A DNA stretch of 64,000 nt from Eubacteriaceae bacterium CHKCI004 (GCA_900016875.1 FCNR01000053.1:1-64000), one strand, 5' to 3'. Positions 44,926-52,292 are shown, numbered from the stretch's first letter. Notes: generated by a model not told the origin, from the letters alone. Numbers and translations: made by a program.

Positions 44926-45906
44926 ATGCAATTGGATTATTTTTATGGTTCTGCCAGCGAACATTTCCGGTTTTATCAGATTCCAGCCCTTTTGTTGGAA
45001 GAAGACTGTTATCGGAAACTGCGGGATACATCTAAACTCCTGTATGGCGTCCTATTATCCCAGCTCTCCTTATCAAGAAAAAATGGGTGGATGGAACCGG
45101 AGACCGGGAGAATCTATATCCATTATAATCTGAGGAATCTTGCACAGTGCCTTGGACACAGCGCAAATACCATCACCCGCGCCATGGAAGAGTTATGTGA
45201 AGCCGGCCTGCTCCGGCGTCGCAGGAGGGGCCGGGGGCTGCCGGATATCCTGTATGTGATGGATTTTACAACTGCGAAAGCCAACAAGGAAAGCGACCTA
45301 AAAAAAGAGGAGACAGGGGAAGAAGAGCCGCAGGCAGAAGGGCAGAAAATAGACAGTCGGCAGGAAACTGAGGATGTCAATGGTATAGGATCAGAGAAAC
45401 CGGCCAGTACCGGACCGGAAATGTCCCTGCAAAAAGGCGATCATACAGAAAAAACAGATAAAAATACCGAGATATCTGTCACAGAGATATACCGAGATAT
45501 CCTGGAGAAGCAGATCAGCTATTCTTATCTACTAAAAAATCATCCTCTTGATGCGGAACTTATCAATGAGATCCTGTTTGTTATGGTGGATGCTTTTACG
45601 ACACAGCGAAAATACCTGCGGGTCAATGGGGATAACCGGGAAGTCAACGAGGTCCAGAACCGACTGAAACGGATTGATGCCAGCCATATCGAATACATCC
45701 TTCGATGCATGAAAGAAAGCACGAAAAAGATCGTGAACCCGCCGCTATTTTTACTGACAGCCCTGTATAACGCCCCGGCTACCATCAATACGTACTATAA
45801 TGCCCTGGCAGCCCATGATATGTCCCGTGGTGTCTTTGCAGGTTATCCAGATAATGAATCCCCCACCGCCGGGAACAACTGGGAAGACTCAGATAAAGGG
45901 GGATAA
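44926..45906 (+). CDS. RepA_N-type replication initiator-like protein
   Basis: A 326-aa protein. Residues about 5-110 (FRFYQIPALLLEEDCYRKLR, YGVLLSQLSLSRKNG, NLAQCLGHSANTITRAMEEL) are a RepA_N winged helix. The C-terminal part (about 200-300) is a helical domain shared by initiators of conjugative elements, with a low-complexity acidic linker between. It follows ssb by 13 nt and is followed by four iteron-like palindromes, as in plasmids. This supports autonomous replication of the excised element. Confidence 0.82.
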   Translation: MQLDYFYGSASEHFRFYQIPALLLEEDCYRKLRDTSKLLYGVLLSQLSLSRKNGWMEPETGRIYIHYNLRNLAQCLGHSANTITRAMEELCEAGLLRRRRRGRGLPDILYVMDFTTAKANKESDLKKEETGEEEPQAEGQKIDSRQETEDVNGIGSEKPASTGPEMSLQKGDHTEKTDKNTEISVTEIYRDILEKQISYSYLLKNHPLDAELINEILFVMVDAFTTQRKYLRVNGDNREVNEVQNRLKRIDASHIEYILRCMKESTKKIVNPPLFLLTALYNAPATINTYYNALAAHDMSRGVFAGYPDNESPTAGNNWEDSDKGG

Positions 45907-45915
45907 AATACATAT

Positions 45916-46052
45916 TTAAGAATCGCAAAAGTTGCGATTCTTAAACAGAAAGATAAGGTGGAAAGCCTATCAAACGGCTTTTAGAATCGTTAAACTTGTG
46001 ATTCAAGAATCGTCAAAGTTGCGATTTTAGAATCGCAGGAATGACGATTCTA
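45916..46052. repeat. Iteron-like palindrome array downstream of the initiator gene
   Basis: Four related units begin AGAATCG and end CGATTCT or a variant: 45916-45944 (a perfect 13-bp inverted repeat around AAG), 45983-46005, 46006-46029 and 46028-46052. The last three are contiguous. The core GAATCG...CGATTC recurs in every unit. Iterons next to a RepA_N gene fit a replication origin. A transcription-termination role is an alternative. Confidence 0.75.
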
Positions 46053-46166
46053 AAGAAATAGATACAAAAGAAATAAATATATTTATATATATAATCTATC
46101 CATCCATCCGTGGTAATACAGGATGCAGTCGATGGATGGGTGGAAAAACAAACAGAGGAGGATGCT

Positions 46167-47024
46167 ATGGACGAAATGATCATCCGGGAACCCCTGTGTG
46201 CAGGACAGGCTGCCATAGTGGTTGATAAAATAAGCTACCATGGGCCCCTAAAAAAAGACAGGGCAATCTTATATGCAGCTGACGGGCCGGGGATTGTTAT
46301 CCTGCTCATTGGACAGGGAAAGCGATACAGGGACGGACGCAGCCAGTCTGTGGGAAAAAACCAGTATTTTGCTGTTGGCACAGGGACGGAAACAACGCTT
46401 TTGGTACAGCCGGGAACAGAGCTGCTCTTTCTGACTGTTGCGGCTCATGTCTCCGGGATCGATGAGACGGTCTATACCGTGCCGCCGGGGACAGCAAAAC
46501 AGGCGTTATCCGCCATCCGGCGGGAAATACAGAAAAAAGTGCAAGGGTATGAAATGGTGTGTCAGAAATATATCCAGATCTTTTTGATGGAATTGTCCCG
46601 GTATGGACGGACACCCGCCTGTTTTTGCCCGGAAAAGCAGAACGATGCTGTTCGGGACATCCGGGACTATATCAATGCGCATTTCCGGGAAAAGATCCTT
46701 CTCACGGAACTCATGGAACGATGTGGGCTGGAACGGGAAGAGTTAAACCGTGCATTTTGTGCGGCGTATGGTATGACACCGATCGAGTATTATCACCAGC
46801 GCCGCGTGCAGGAAGGGAAAGCCCTGCTGGAGCAGACAGATCTACCTGTCCAGGAGATCGCGGAAAATATCGGCTTCTACTCAAACTCTCATTTTGTGCC
46901 GGCTTTTAAGAAATATATGGGGACGACGCCGCTTCAGTACCGCCGGCAGTACCGGGAGAAAAAAGCCCGGAAGATGAAAGAAGAGAACCGGCAGATGGAA
47001 TTGTCCGACTACCTGACAGGGTAA
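46167..47024 (+). CDS. AraC-family transcriptional regulator of the element
   Basis: A 285-aa regulator. The N-terminal cupin-like domain has GPGIVILLIGQGKRYRDG (about 36-55). The C-terminal HTHs are ILLTELMERCGLEREELNRA and LPVQEIAENIGFYSNSHFVP, followed by TPLQYRRQYREKKARK. The start is ATG 46167 with GAGGAGG upstream. A longer in-frame GTG at 46110 is unlikely. An AraC gene inside the replication module is unusual, and the palindrome 47026 follows directly. Confidence 0.85.
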   Translation: MDEMIIREPLCAGQAAIVVDKISYHGPLKKDRAILYAADGPGIVILLIGQGKRYRDGRSQSVGKNQYFAVGTGTETTLLVQPGTELLFLTVAAHVSGIDETVYTVPPGTAKQALSAIRREIQKKVQGYEMVCQKYIQIFLMELSRYGRTPACFCPEKQNDAVRDIRDYINAHFREKILLTELMERCGLEREELNRAFCAAYGMTPIEYYHQRRVQEGKALLEQTDLPVQEIAENIGFYSNSHFVPAFKKYMGTTPLQYRRQYREKKARKMKEENRQMELSDYLTG

Positions 47025-47025
47025 T

Positions 47026-47042
47026 GTACTGAATTTCAGTAC
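47026..47042. repeat. 17-bp palindrome, copy 4
   Basis: Exact GTACTGAATTTCAGTAC. It begins 1 nt after the AraC stop codon and lies 46 nt beyond the end of the convergent minus-strand small gene. Confidence 0.98.
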
Positions 47043-47087
47043 AAAAAAGAGACGTTCCCCGGCACGGGAGCGCCCCTTTAAAAAGTA

Positions 47088-47249
47088 TCAGTCTTTTCCG
47101 GAACCTTCCAGCATGTCCTCCATGGACAACGGCGGCAATCCTTCCTCTTCCCGGATTTCATTACCGATCTGAAGGATGGATTCTTTCATGAACCTATCAA
47201 ACTCTTCGACTACCTGCTGTTTTTCTTCCGGAGATAAATCTTTATCCAT
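47088..47249 (-). CDS. Small acidic protein of unknown function (53 aa)
   Basis: A 53-aa soluble protein from ATG 47249 with GGAGG upstream on the minus strand. It is Glu/Asp rich (MDKDLSPEEKQQVVEEFDRF). Such short acidic ICE proteins are often antirestriction or toxin-antitoxin-like, but there is no firm evidence here. It is one of only three minus-strand genes in the ICE part of the window and is bracketed by palindromes 47026 and 47312. Confidence 0.5.
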   Translation of the reverse strand: MDKDLSPEEKQQVVEEFDRFMKESILQIGNEIREEEGLPPLSMEDMLEGSGKD

Positions 47250-47311
47250 ACGCAGACCTCCTGACTTTTGAGATAAGTATAGCAGACAGGGGAGAAGATA
47301 GCAAACCATTT

Positions 47312-47328
47312 GTACTGAAATTCAGTAC
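47312..47328. repeat. 17-bp palindrome, copy 5
   Basis: Exact GTACTGAAATTCAGTAC, 62 nt before the start of the minus-strand small gene and 14 nt before the start of the plus-strand gene at 47343. Confidence 0.98.
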
Positions 47329-47342
47329 GGAAAGGATGGATT

Positions 47343-47519
47343 ATGAATAGAGTAGCCATGTCTTATCAGTTAAAAATACGGGACATCCTGAATAAATTAC
47401 AGAAAGATGAAATCATAATCACAGACCCACAGGATGAATACAGGTCAACAAAAAAGCCTGCTGATACCAGAAAAGGCAGAGAAAATGTCGTCCGGCGTTC
47501 ACCCTGCCGGAAAGGATGA
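47343..47519 (+). CDS. Small basic protein of unknown function (58 aa)
   Basis: From ATG 47343, with GGAAAGGAT upstream, comes a 58-aa protein starting MNRVAMSYQLKIRDILNKLQ and ending in a Lys/Arg-rich tail. It lies 6 nt before the next start codon, directly after a palindrome. No family recognised. Confidence 0.4.
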   Translation: MNRVAMSYQLKIRDILNKLQKDEIIITDPQDEYRSTKKPADTRKGRENVVRRSPCRKG

Positions 47520-47525
47520 GTGATT

Positions 47526-47870
47526 ATGAAAACAATCTTATCAGTTATAGTAGTAATATTGATAGTAATTATTTTACTCTATTTATACCTGAAAGGGAAC
47601 AGTATGACATTCATAAGTACAAAAAAGAAAGATGGAAAATATACTTACCGTTTCAGGCTCACACTTATGAATGGGATGGTCATTGAACATCTCCTGTATT
47701 CGGATTATCCCAATTATCATGGAAATGTGATCGGATATCACCGTTTTTTCCGCACCCGGAATAAAACGCTCTATTTTACTGTAAGTGAGAAAAACTATCA
47801 GATTCCTCTTAACACGATTCTTTCTTCGGAAATGGTCAGGATAGACCGGCAGGAAGACAATGCGTACTGA
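47526..47870 (+). CDS. Small membrane-anchored protein of unknown function (114 aa)
   Basis: Residues 2-22 form a hydrophobic anchor (ILSVIVVILIVIILLYLYL). The rest is a beta-rich soluble domain (KYTYRFRLTLMNGMVIEHLL). Its last codon and stop (TAC-TGA) fall inside palindrome copy 6. The start is ATG 47526, 9 nt after AAAGGA. No family recognised. Confidence 0.5.
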   Translation: MKTILSVIVVILIVIILLYLYLKGNSMTFISTKKKDGKYTYRFRLTLMNGMVIEHLLYSDYPNYHGNVIGYHRFFRTRNKTLYFTVSEKNYQIPLNTILSSEMVRIDRQEDNAY

Positions 47871-47880
47871 AATTCAGTAC
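47864..47880. repeat. 17-bp palindrome, copy 6
   Basis: Exact GTACTGAAATTCAGTAC. It contains the stop codon of the 114-aa gene and lies 14 nt before the start of the kinase-like gene (47895). Confidence 0.98.
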
Positions 47881-47894
47881 ATAAGGAGCGTATC

Positions 47895-48392
47895 ATGCAG
47901 ACAATATATATCATGGTTGGTGTTCCCGGAGCCGGGAAGACAACCTTTGCAAAAAAATATCTGTCCCATGCCGTTTATCTAGGGACAGACAACATCCGGA
48001 AAGAACTGTATGGACGGGAACTGACCCTACGGGGGAGGAAAAGAGTGCGCCGTATCCTTTATGACCGGATGAAGGAGGCACTATCTACAGGAAATGATAT
48101 TGTCATCGACTGCACCAATATCACCCGCCGCCGGCGGAAAGCGCTGCTGGATAAACTGCCATCAGGGATCCGGGCGGCAGCAATCTATCTGGATACTCCG
48201 CTTATGACAGCCTTGAAAAATAACCGGCGGCGAAAACGCCATGTCCCGATGATCGGGATATGTATGATGTATCAAACGCTGTCGGAGCCATCAGAAACGG
48301 AAGGGTTTGCAAAAATTTATAAAATACATGGAGATATGGAAGAAAAACATATCATGAAACAACTTTACAGGTATAGAAAAGAAACGTACTGA
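47895..48392 (+). CDS. P-loop kinase-like protein (polynucleotide-kinase/zeta-like)
   Basis: A 165-aa protein with IYIMVGVPGAGKTTFAKKYL (Walker A, residues 4-23), YLGTDNIRKELYG and VIDCTNITRRRRKAL, the pattern of small P-loop nucleic-acid or nucleotide kinases and of zeta-toxin relatives. No PezA-like antitoxin gene is adjacent, so a toxin role is unsupported. Its stop codon lies within palindrome copy 7. Convergent with the Cro/CI-type regulator. Confidence 0.75.
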   Translation: MQTIYIMVGVPGAGKTTFAKKYLSHAVYLGTDNIRKELYGRELTLRGRKRVRRILYDRMKEALSTGNDIVIDCTNITRRRRKALLDKLPSGIRAAAIYLDTPLMTALKNNRRRKRHVPMIGICMMYQTLSEPSETEGFAKIYKIHGDMEEKHIMKQLYRYRKETY

Positions 48393-48402
48393 ATTTCAGT
48401 AC
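48386..48402. repeat. 17-bp palindrome, copy 7
   Basis: Exact GTACTGAATTTCAGTAC. It contains the kinase stop codon and lies 11 nt beyond the 3' end of the minus-strand regulator gene. Confidence 0.98.
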
Positions 48403-48413
48403 GCCATGAAAGG

Positions 48414-48617
48414 TTAATCGGTATCTCTTACATATTTCATGATATCAGATACCTCACAATCGAGGATGGCGCAGAGCTGGTTGATGGTATTGACGGTGAC
48501 GCTCTTTCCGTACTTCATGGCATAATAAGTAGAACGGGAAAAGCCCCGTTTTTCAAGCTCATAAGAACTGATATGCTTTTTCTTCATAGTCTCAAAGAGT
48601 GGTTCGTAACTTATCAT
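48414..48617 (-). CDS. Cro/CI-type HTH regulator (67 aa)
   Basis: A 67-aa single-domain HTH protein of the YozG-like kind. ISSYELEKRGFSRSTYYAMK and KSVTVNTINQLCAILDCEVS supply helices 2-3 and the C-terminal helix. It is divergent from the BlaI-type gene, and a degenerate copy of the element's palindrome (48652-48668) lies over its promoter, so it is the best candidate in the window for the protein that reads that palindrome (inference). Confidence 0.85.
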   Translation of the reverse strand: MISYEPLFETMKKKHISSYELEKRGFSRSTYYAMKYGKSVTVNTINQLCAILDCEVSDIMKYVRDTD

Positions 48618-48651
48618 GCCTGCACCTCATACAGTTTTATTATATGAGTAT

Positions 48652-48668
48652 GTACAGAAATTCGGTAT
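48652..48668. promoter_or_regulatory. Degenerate palindrome in the regulator's promoter
   Basis: GTACAGAAATTCGGTAT matches the element palindrome at 14 of 17 positions. On the minus strand it lies just before a perfect -10 TATAAT (48644 to 48639) of the regulator gene, so it would overlap the -35 spacer region. It is flanked by a GTATGTAC direct repeat. Confidence 0.6.
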
Positions 48669-48752
48669 GTACGAATATTGATACATAGGATATCAATAAG
48701 ATGGTAATAAGGGATATTGAAACGATACGTCTATGATATTCCTGTTTGGATA

Positions 48753-48781
48753 TTGTGCTTTAGAAAATACCAGGCTATAAT
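48753..48781 (+). promoter_or_regulatory. Promoter of the BlaI-type gene
   Basis: TTGTGC (48753-48758), 17-nt spacer, perfect TATAAT (48776-48781). It is followed by an inverted repeat TATGGATAT/ATATCCATA (48788-48813) suited to an autoregulatory operator. Confidence 0.7.
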
Positions 48782-48787
48782 GGTGTG

Positions 48788-48813
48788 TATGGATATTTAT
48801 ACATATATCCATA
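48788..48813. promoter_or_regulatory. Inverted repeat between promoter and BlaI-type gene
   Basis: TATGGATAT (48788-48796) and ATATCCATA (48805-48813) are perfect 9-bp arms around TTATACAT. It lies downstream of the -10 box. GGATATT also recurs upstream. The likely binder is the BlaI-type protein encoded next. Confidence 0.55.
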
Positions 48814-48868
48814 TAGGAACATAATGACATGGATAGAAAAGTATCATGAATGATGGAAGGAGAAGATC

Positions 48869-49345
48869 ATGGAAAGTAAGAGGAAAAAGCTTACAGACAG
48901 CGAATGGGAAGTCATGAACCTGCTGTGGGATACTGGAGAACCACTGACCTCCAGCGAGATTATAAGGTTGTCAGTAGACCGGAGATGGAAAGACAGTTAT
49001 ATCCACATCCTGATCAATGCATTGTTAAAAAAAGAGATGATCCGTGTTGCCGGGTTTAAAAAGACTACGAAAAATTATGCGCGTTCCTTTGAGCCGACAA
49101 TGACAAGGGAACAATGGAGCTTGTACCAGGTGAAGCAGGAGAGTCGAAAAGAGAGCCTGTTATTAAAAGAGCTATTGGAATCCATCATAAACGAGGGGGC
49201 GGATGAGGAAACCCTTGAGGAATTATCCGACGCCGTTGAGAAAAGGAAGGAGAGCTGCAATCCATCACTCACAGCAACCCCTGAAAAAATTCAGAGATAT
49301 CCGCATGGAAAATCTTACAGAGTGCAACAAGTTCGCTTACCTTGA
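48869..49345 (+). CDS. BlaI/MecI/CopY-family winged-helix repressor
   Basis: A 158-aa protein with LTDSEWEVMNLLWDTGEPLT and SYIHILINALLKKEMIRVAG (residues 8-70), the winged helix of BlaI/MecI. Repressors of this family act with membrane sensors (BlaR1/MecR1) in beta-lactam resistance and with copper in CopY. No BlaR1-like gene is in the window, so it more likely controls element genes. GGAAGGAG lies before the start. Its last 77 nt overlap, tail to tail, the next minus-strand gene. Confidence 0.85.
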   Translation: MESKRKKLTDSEWEVMNLLWDTGEPLTSSEIIRLSVDRRWKDSYIHILINALLKKEMIRVAGFKKTTKNYARSFEPTMTREQWSLYQVKQESRKESLLLKELLESIINEGADEETLEELSDAVEKRKESCNPSLTATPEKIQRYPHGKSYRVQQVRLP

Positions 49346-49505
49346 TGTTCATTCTGTTCGTTTCAATTTTTGCATAACTGCTCTTTGATATCTTGATCCC
49401 CATAAGCTGGAGACGGGCGACGGCCTGATCCTGTGTCAAGCCGGTACGCTGACGGAGAAGGCTGATGTTATGGCCGATATCCATATCTGGCCGGATTTTC
49501 TGCAT
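49269..49505 (-). CDS. Cro/CI-type HTH regulator (78 aa)
   Basis: A 78-aa HTH protein. DIGHNISLLRQRTGLTQDQA and KISKSSYAKIETNRMNIKVS give helices 1-4 of a Cro/CI fold, and the C-terminal FHADISEFFQG continues the dimer helix. The start is ATG 49505 with AAAGGAAAGGG upstream on the minus strand. Convergent overlap with the BlaI-type gene suggests antisense coupling. Confidence 0.85.
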   Translation of the reverse strand: MQKIRPDMDIGHNISLLRQRTGLTQDQAVARLQLMGIKISKSSYAKIETNRMNIKVSELVALCKIFHADISEFFQGLL

Positions 49506-49630
49506 GAGATGATCCCTTTCCTTTAGATAATAATATACGGAATATAGATTGATTATATGCATGGATATAAATCCTATGTTTCGTTATAAAGAATTATTTC
49601 GCCATAACGAAAGAAAGAGAGGAAAAGGAT

Positions 49631-49647
49631 GTACTGAAATTCAGTAC
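49631..49647. repeat. 17-bp palindrome, copy 8
   Basis: Exact GTACTGAAATTCAGTAC, 126 nt upstream of the minus-strand regulator start and 22 nt before the duplicated promoter block. Confidence 0.98.
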
Positions 49648-49659
49648 GCAGGGAACACA

Positions 49660-49735
49660 CAAAAAAAGTGGAACTAAGTGGGACTTGAAGGTAAAAAATG
49701 AGGATGGTACAGTATAATCAGGAATAGTATGGGAC
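49660..49735 (+). promoter_or_regulatory. Duplicated promoter block, copy A
   Basis: TGGAACTAAGTGGGACTTGA (from 49669) is followed 44 nt from its start by TATAATCAG (49713-49721). The same block recurs at 51013-51085 with identical spacing, each ending about 65 nt before a palindrome and an SD. The conserved block likely binds an activator. Confidence 0.65.
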
Positions 49736-49779
49736 GGATAGGGGGAATCGATTCCATACAGAAGAAAATCAAACAGCGC

Positions 49780-49796
49780 GTACTGAATTTCAGTAC
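49780..49796. repeat. 17-bp palindrome, copy 9
   Basis: Exact GTACTGAATTTCAGTAC, 24 nt before the start of the membrane-protein gene at 49821. Confidence 0.98.
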
Positions 49797-49820
49797 ATGG
49801 AGGGAGGGGAAAGAAAGAGC

Positions 49821-50264
49821 ATGACAATGAAAAAAGCAGGAACGATTCTTGGAGGTTTTGGGTCGGGAAGTGTGCTGGCATTTTATCTATATATTCTTTG
49901 CCAGAACTGGCTCTTGTCTTCACAGGGGAGATTACAGGAGATTATCAAAGTTGAACAAATCTCTTTGGATATGGCGTCCATTTATTTTTTCAGTATTATC
50001 CTGCCAGCAGGGATTGTGTGTTTATTTCTGGCACCAATCTTTATTGTGAGAAATAGAAAAACAGGGATAAAACTCAGCTTCTTACTCATGTTCATTGTGG
50101 CAGTTGCTGAAGGAACCATTGTTACAGCAGCCAGTGGAAAGATATCTTTGATTTATACAATAGTTGTATGGATTTTCAGCGTATACTGCTGTTTTCTCAT
50201 CCTGGAAGGAATACATGCAATCTGCTGTCAGGTGGGAAATGTACTGAAATTCAGTACAAAGTAG
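49821..50264 (+). CDS. Membrane protein of unknown function (147 aa)
   Basis: Four hydrophobic segments span the protein (near 8-27, 53-75, 83-105 and 112-135). The start at 49821 has GGAGGGG upstream. The last codons read through palindrome copy 10 (VLKFSTK), so the repeat has become coding at its 3' end. No family recognised. Confidence 0.6.
   Translation: MTMKKAGTILGGFGSGSVLAFYLYILCQNWLLSSQGRLQEIIKVEQISLDMASIYFFSIILPAGIVCLFLAPIFIVRNRKTGIKLSFLLMFIVAVAEGTIVTAASGKISLIYTIVVWIFSVYCCFLILEGIHAICCQVGNVLKFSTK
50241..50257. repeat. 17-bp palindrome, copy 10
   Basis: Exact GTACTGAAATTCAGTAC, here read in frame as the last codons of the 147-aa membrane protein, and 30 nt before the start of the gene at 50288. 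Confidence 0.98.
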
Positions 50265-50287
50265 AGTTTCCAAAGGGGAAGTATACG

Positions 50288-50839
50288 ATGGATGGAAATA
50301 AAAAAACGGTATATTGTTATGACTGTAGTAGAGATATAACAAATGATTATAAAATTGGAACTGATAAAGGAGTGATATGTGTAGACTGCCTGCATAATGA
50401 TACGGTACATAAAGGAGAGAAATATGTGAGTTTTCTTGAGTCAACGAGTAATCTCACGATTGCGGGAATAATTTTAGCTGTAATTTTAATTATTATTTCC
50501 AGAGTGCCTGCTGTAAGTCAAACAACAGAAAAAGTAAGTTGTGTTGTGGTAATGATATTAAGTGTAGGTTTCTTTTTTGGTGTGAAAACAATATTTAAGC
50601 GGATATCTAAATGGCCTGTGATTATTATATTTTCAATCTTTTTCTTTATTTTGTTTTTGAGAGTTCTTTTTCCTATAACTACATGGATAGGGTGTATTGT
50701 TATGATAAGAGATTGGATCAAGGTGAAAAAATTGGAAAAAGAATATCTTAGTGCAATAGATTTTATGGCCAGGGTTCTTTCAGATATGAGGAAGCATACA
50801 TATCAAAATTTAGAGAATAGGCTAAAAAAGTGGATTTAA
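50288..50839 (+). CDS. Zinc-ribbon membrane protein of unknown function (183 aa)
   Basis: The N-terminal 45 residues hold CYDC and, 21 residues later, CVDCLH, a zinc-ribbon-like pair (KTVYCYDCSRDITNDYKIG). Two or three hydrophobic segments follow (about 55-75, 85-105 and 112-145), then a charged C-terminus. The start is ATG 50288 with AAAGGGG upstream. No family recognised. Confidence 0.6.
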   Translation: MDGNKKTVYCYDCSRDITNDYKIGTDKGVICVDCLHNDTVHKGEKYVSFLESTSNLTIAGIILAVILIIISRVPAVSQTTEKVSCVVVMILSVGFFFGVKTIFKRISKWPVIIIFSIFFFILFLRVLFPITTWIGCIVMIRDWIKVKKLEKEYLSAIDFMARVLSDMRKHTYQNLENRLKKWI

Positions 50840-50857
50840 GTGGGATTGGAAAATCGC

Positions 50858-50874
50858 GTACTGAAATTCAGTAC
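50858..50874. repeat. 17-bp palindrome, copy 11
   Basis: Exact GTACTGAAATTCAGTAC, 18 nt after the stop codon of the zinc-ribbon gene and before the second promoter block. Confidence 0.98.
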
Positions 50875-51012
50875 AAAATACCCGGAAGAGACCCGGAAAA
50901 TATCACTCAGAACATCCATAAAATGATAATGCAAAAAAATACACCTGCAAGACACAGAAAAAACACTTTTCAGGAAAAAGAACAATAGATTACTCTATTT
51001 TGAGCCTGATGA

Positions 51013-51085
51013 CAAAAAAGGGTGGAACTAAGTGGGACTTGAAGGTCAAAATCAGAGCTGTTACAATATAATCAGAAAAAGAATG
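51013..51085 (+). promoter_or_regulatory. Duplicated promoter block, copy B
   Basis: TGGAACTAAGTGGGACTTGA (from 51023) and TATAATCAG (51067-51075), the same spacing as copy A. A partial third copy (TGGATTTAAGTGGGATTGG) lies at 50831-50849. Confidence 0.65.
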
Positions 51086-51131
51086 GCCAGAGGAAAATGG
51101 TAATCCTGCTGGGAGTAAAAATAAGTGGTAT

Positions 51132-51148
51132 GTACTGAATTTCAGTAC
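51132..51148. repeat. 17-bp palindrome, copy 12
   Basis: Exact GTACTGAATTTCAGTAC, 65 nt after the TATAAT of promoter block B. With copy 13 it makes the only closely spaced pair (16 nt apart). Confidence 0.98.
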
Positions 51149-51164
51149 AGAAAAAATATGTAGC

Positions 51165-51181
51165 GTACTGAATTTCAGTAC
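51165..51181. repeat. 17-bp palindrome, copy 13
   Basis: Exact GTACTGAATTTCAGTAC, 22 nt before the start of the Ig-like-protein gene at 51204. Confidence 0.98.
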
Positions 51182-51203
51182 GAGGGAAGAAAGGAGAATC
51201 GTT

Positions 51204-52280
51204 ATGAAGAATTGGAAATCTGCGATACTAAAATCCTGTATGCTGCTGGCGGCTGTCTTCCTGATCGGCGCGGCAGTCCCGGCTAGTGCAAAGACGGCAC
51301 CGAAGCTGTCCAGTAAAAAAATCACCTTGAAAGTCGGACAGAAAAAGAAACTGAAAGTGAAGAATGTCAAAAAGAAAAAGATTAAATGGTCTTCCAAAAA
51401 CAAGGCCATTGCAACTGTAAATAAGAAAGGCAAGGTAGTAGGTAAGAAAAAAGGCAAAACTACGATTATTGCCAAAGTCAGTAAAAAGAAGCTGAAATGT
51501 AAGGTCGTTGTGAAAAAAGCCGATACTAAGAAAAAATCAAATGGAAAAAATAAAGGTAACAATAAGATCAGTAAAGCTGTGGAAAAAGAATTGCCATCTG
51601 CTAAACAGTACCGTGTTTTGAATGGTCCGGAAACAATGGCAGTAGGAAAACCTGCTAATTTATTTGATTATGTTTACTATGCAGGTAAACGAATTAACGC
51701 ACCGTCTAATGAAGCAAAAGTAAAAGGTTACAAATGGACTAGTTCCAACAATTCAATTGTATCTATTGATAAGTATGGTGTTGCCACGCCCCAAAAAGAA
51801 GGTAAGGTTAATCTTTCCTTTAAATATTTAGATCGTTCCGGAGAATGGAGAGAATCAAATACTCTCAAGGCTGAAGTTGTCAATGTAGGTGATGTTTCCT
51901 ACACAGTGTCTTTTGGATTGAATAGGGATTTATTAAATATGGATTCTAAATATCTTGAACTCAATTTACCTAGATATAATTCTCCAGATGCATTTAACTA
52001 TATAAATGTTACAGTAACTAACAACTCTGATACGAAAATTTTTGTAAGTAAAAAGTTCGGTATACAGACTGGAGGTTGGGATGATTGGCCAACTAGAGAT
52101 AATCAGGATGTGGAAATTCCTGCAAAATCTTCTAAAACTATTTGGTATGGATTTACTGAAAAAGGTGGGGTAGAATTACAAAAAGATATTTATAGAACCT
52201 CTTTAACCTATTCCATCAATGGTAAAGATGCACTCATTTATTATTATCCTGAAACTGGTATTTATGAAGTATCAAAATAA
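51204..52280 (+). CDS. Secreted Ig-like (BIG2) protein
   Basis: A 358-aa secreted protein. Residues 1-29 are a signal peptide (SCMLLAAVFLIGAAVPASA). Residues about 35-110 form a Lys-rich BIG2 bacterial Ig-like domain (SSKKITLKVGQKKKLKVKNV, then ATVNKKGKVVGKKKGKTTII). The middle is basic and low complexity. The C-terminal 200 residues hold a second BIG2-like unit (YKWTSSNNSIVSIDKYGVA) and a further beta-rich region. No sorting signal is seen, so release or loose wall binding is expected. Its SD is right after two palindromes. Confidence 0.8.
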   Translation: MKNWKSAILKSCMLLAAVFLIGAAVPASAKTAPKLSSKKITLKVGQKKKLKVKNVKKKKIKWSSKNKAIATVNKKGKVVGKKKGKTTIIAKVSKKKLKCKVVVKKADTKKKSNGKNKGNNKISKAVEKELPSAKQYRVLNGPETMAVGKPANLFDYVYYAGKRINAPSNEAKVKGYKWTSSNNSIVSIDKYGVATPQKEGKVNLSFKYLDRSGEWRESNTLKAEVVNVGDVSYTVSFGLNRDLLNMDSKYLELNLPRYNSPDAFNYINVTVTNNSDTKIFVSKKFGIQTGGWDDWPTRDNQDVEIPAKSSKTIWYGFTEKGGVELQKDIYRTSLTYSINGKDALIYYYPETGIYEVSK

Positions 52281-52292
52281 TTAAATAATTCT

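Noticed and set aside
47895-48392. A zeta-toxin/antitoxin pair
   Set aside because: Only the P-loop motif is shared; no epsilon/PezA-like antitoxin is adjacent and the HTH gene is convergent, not an operon partner.
48869-49345. A beta-lactam resistance operon
   Set aside because: The BlaI-type repressor is alone; no beta-lactamase or BlaR1 gene lies in the window.
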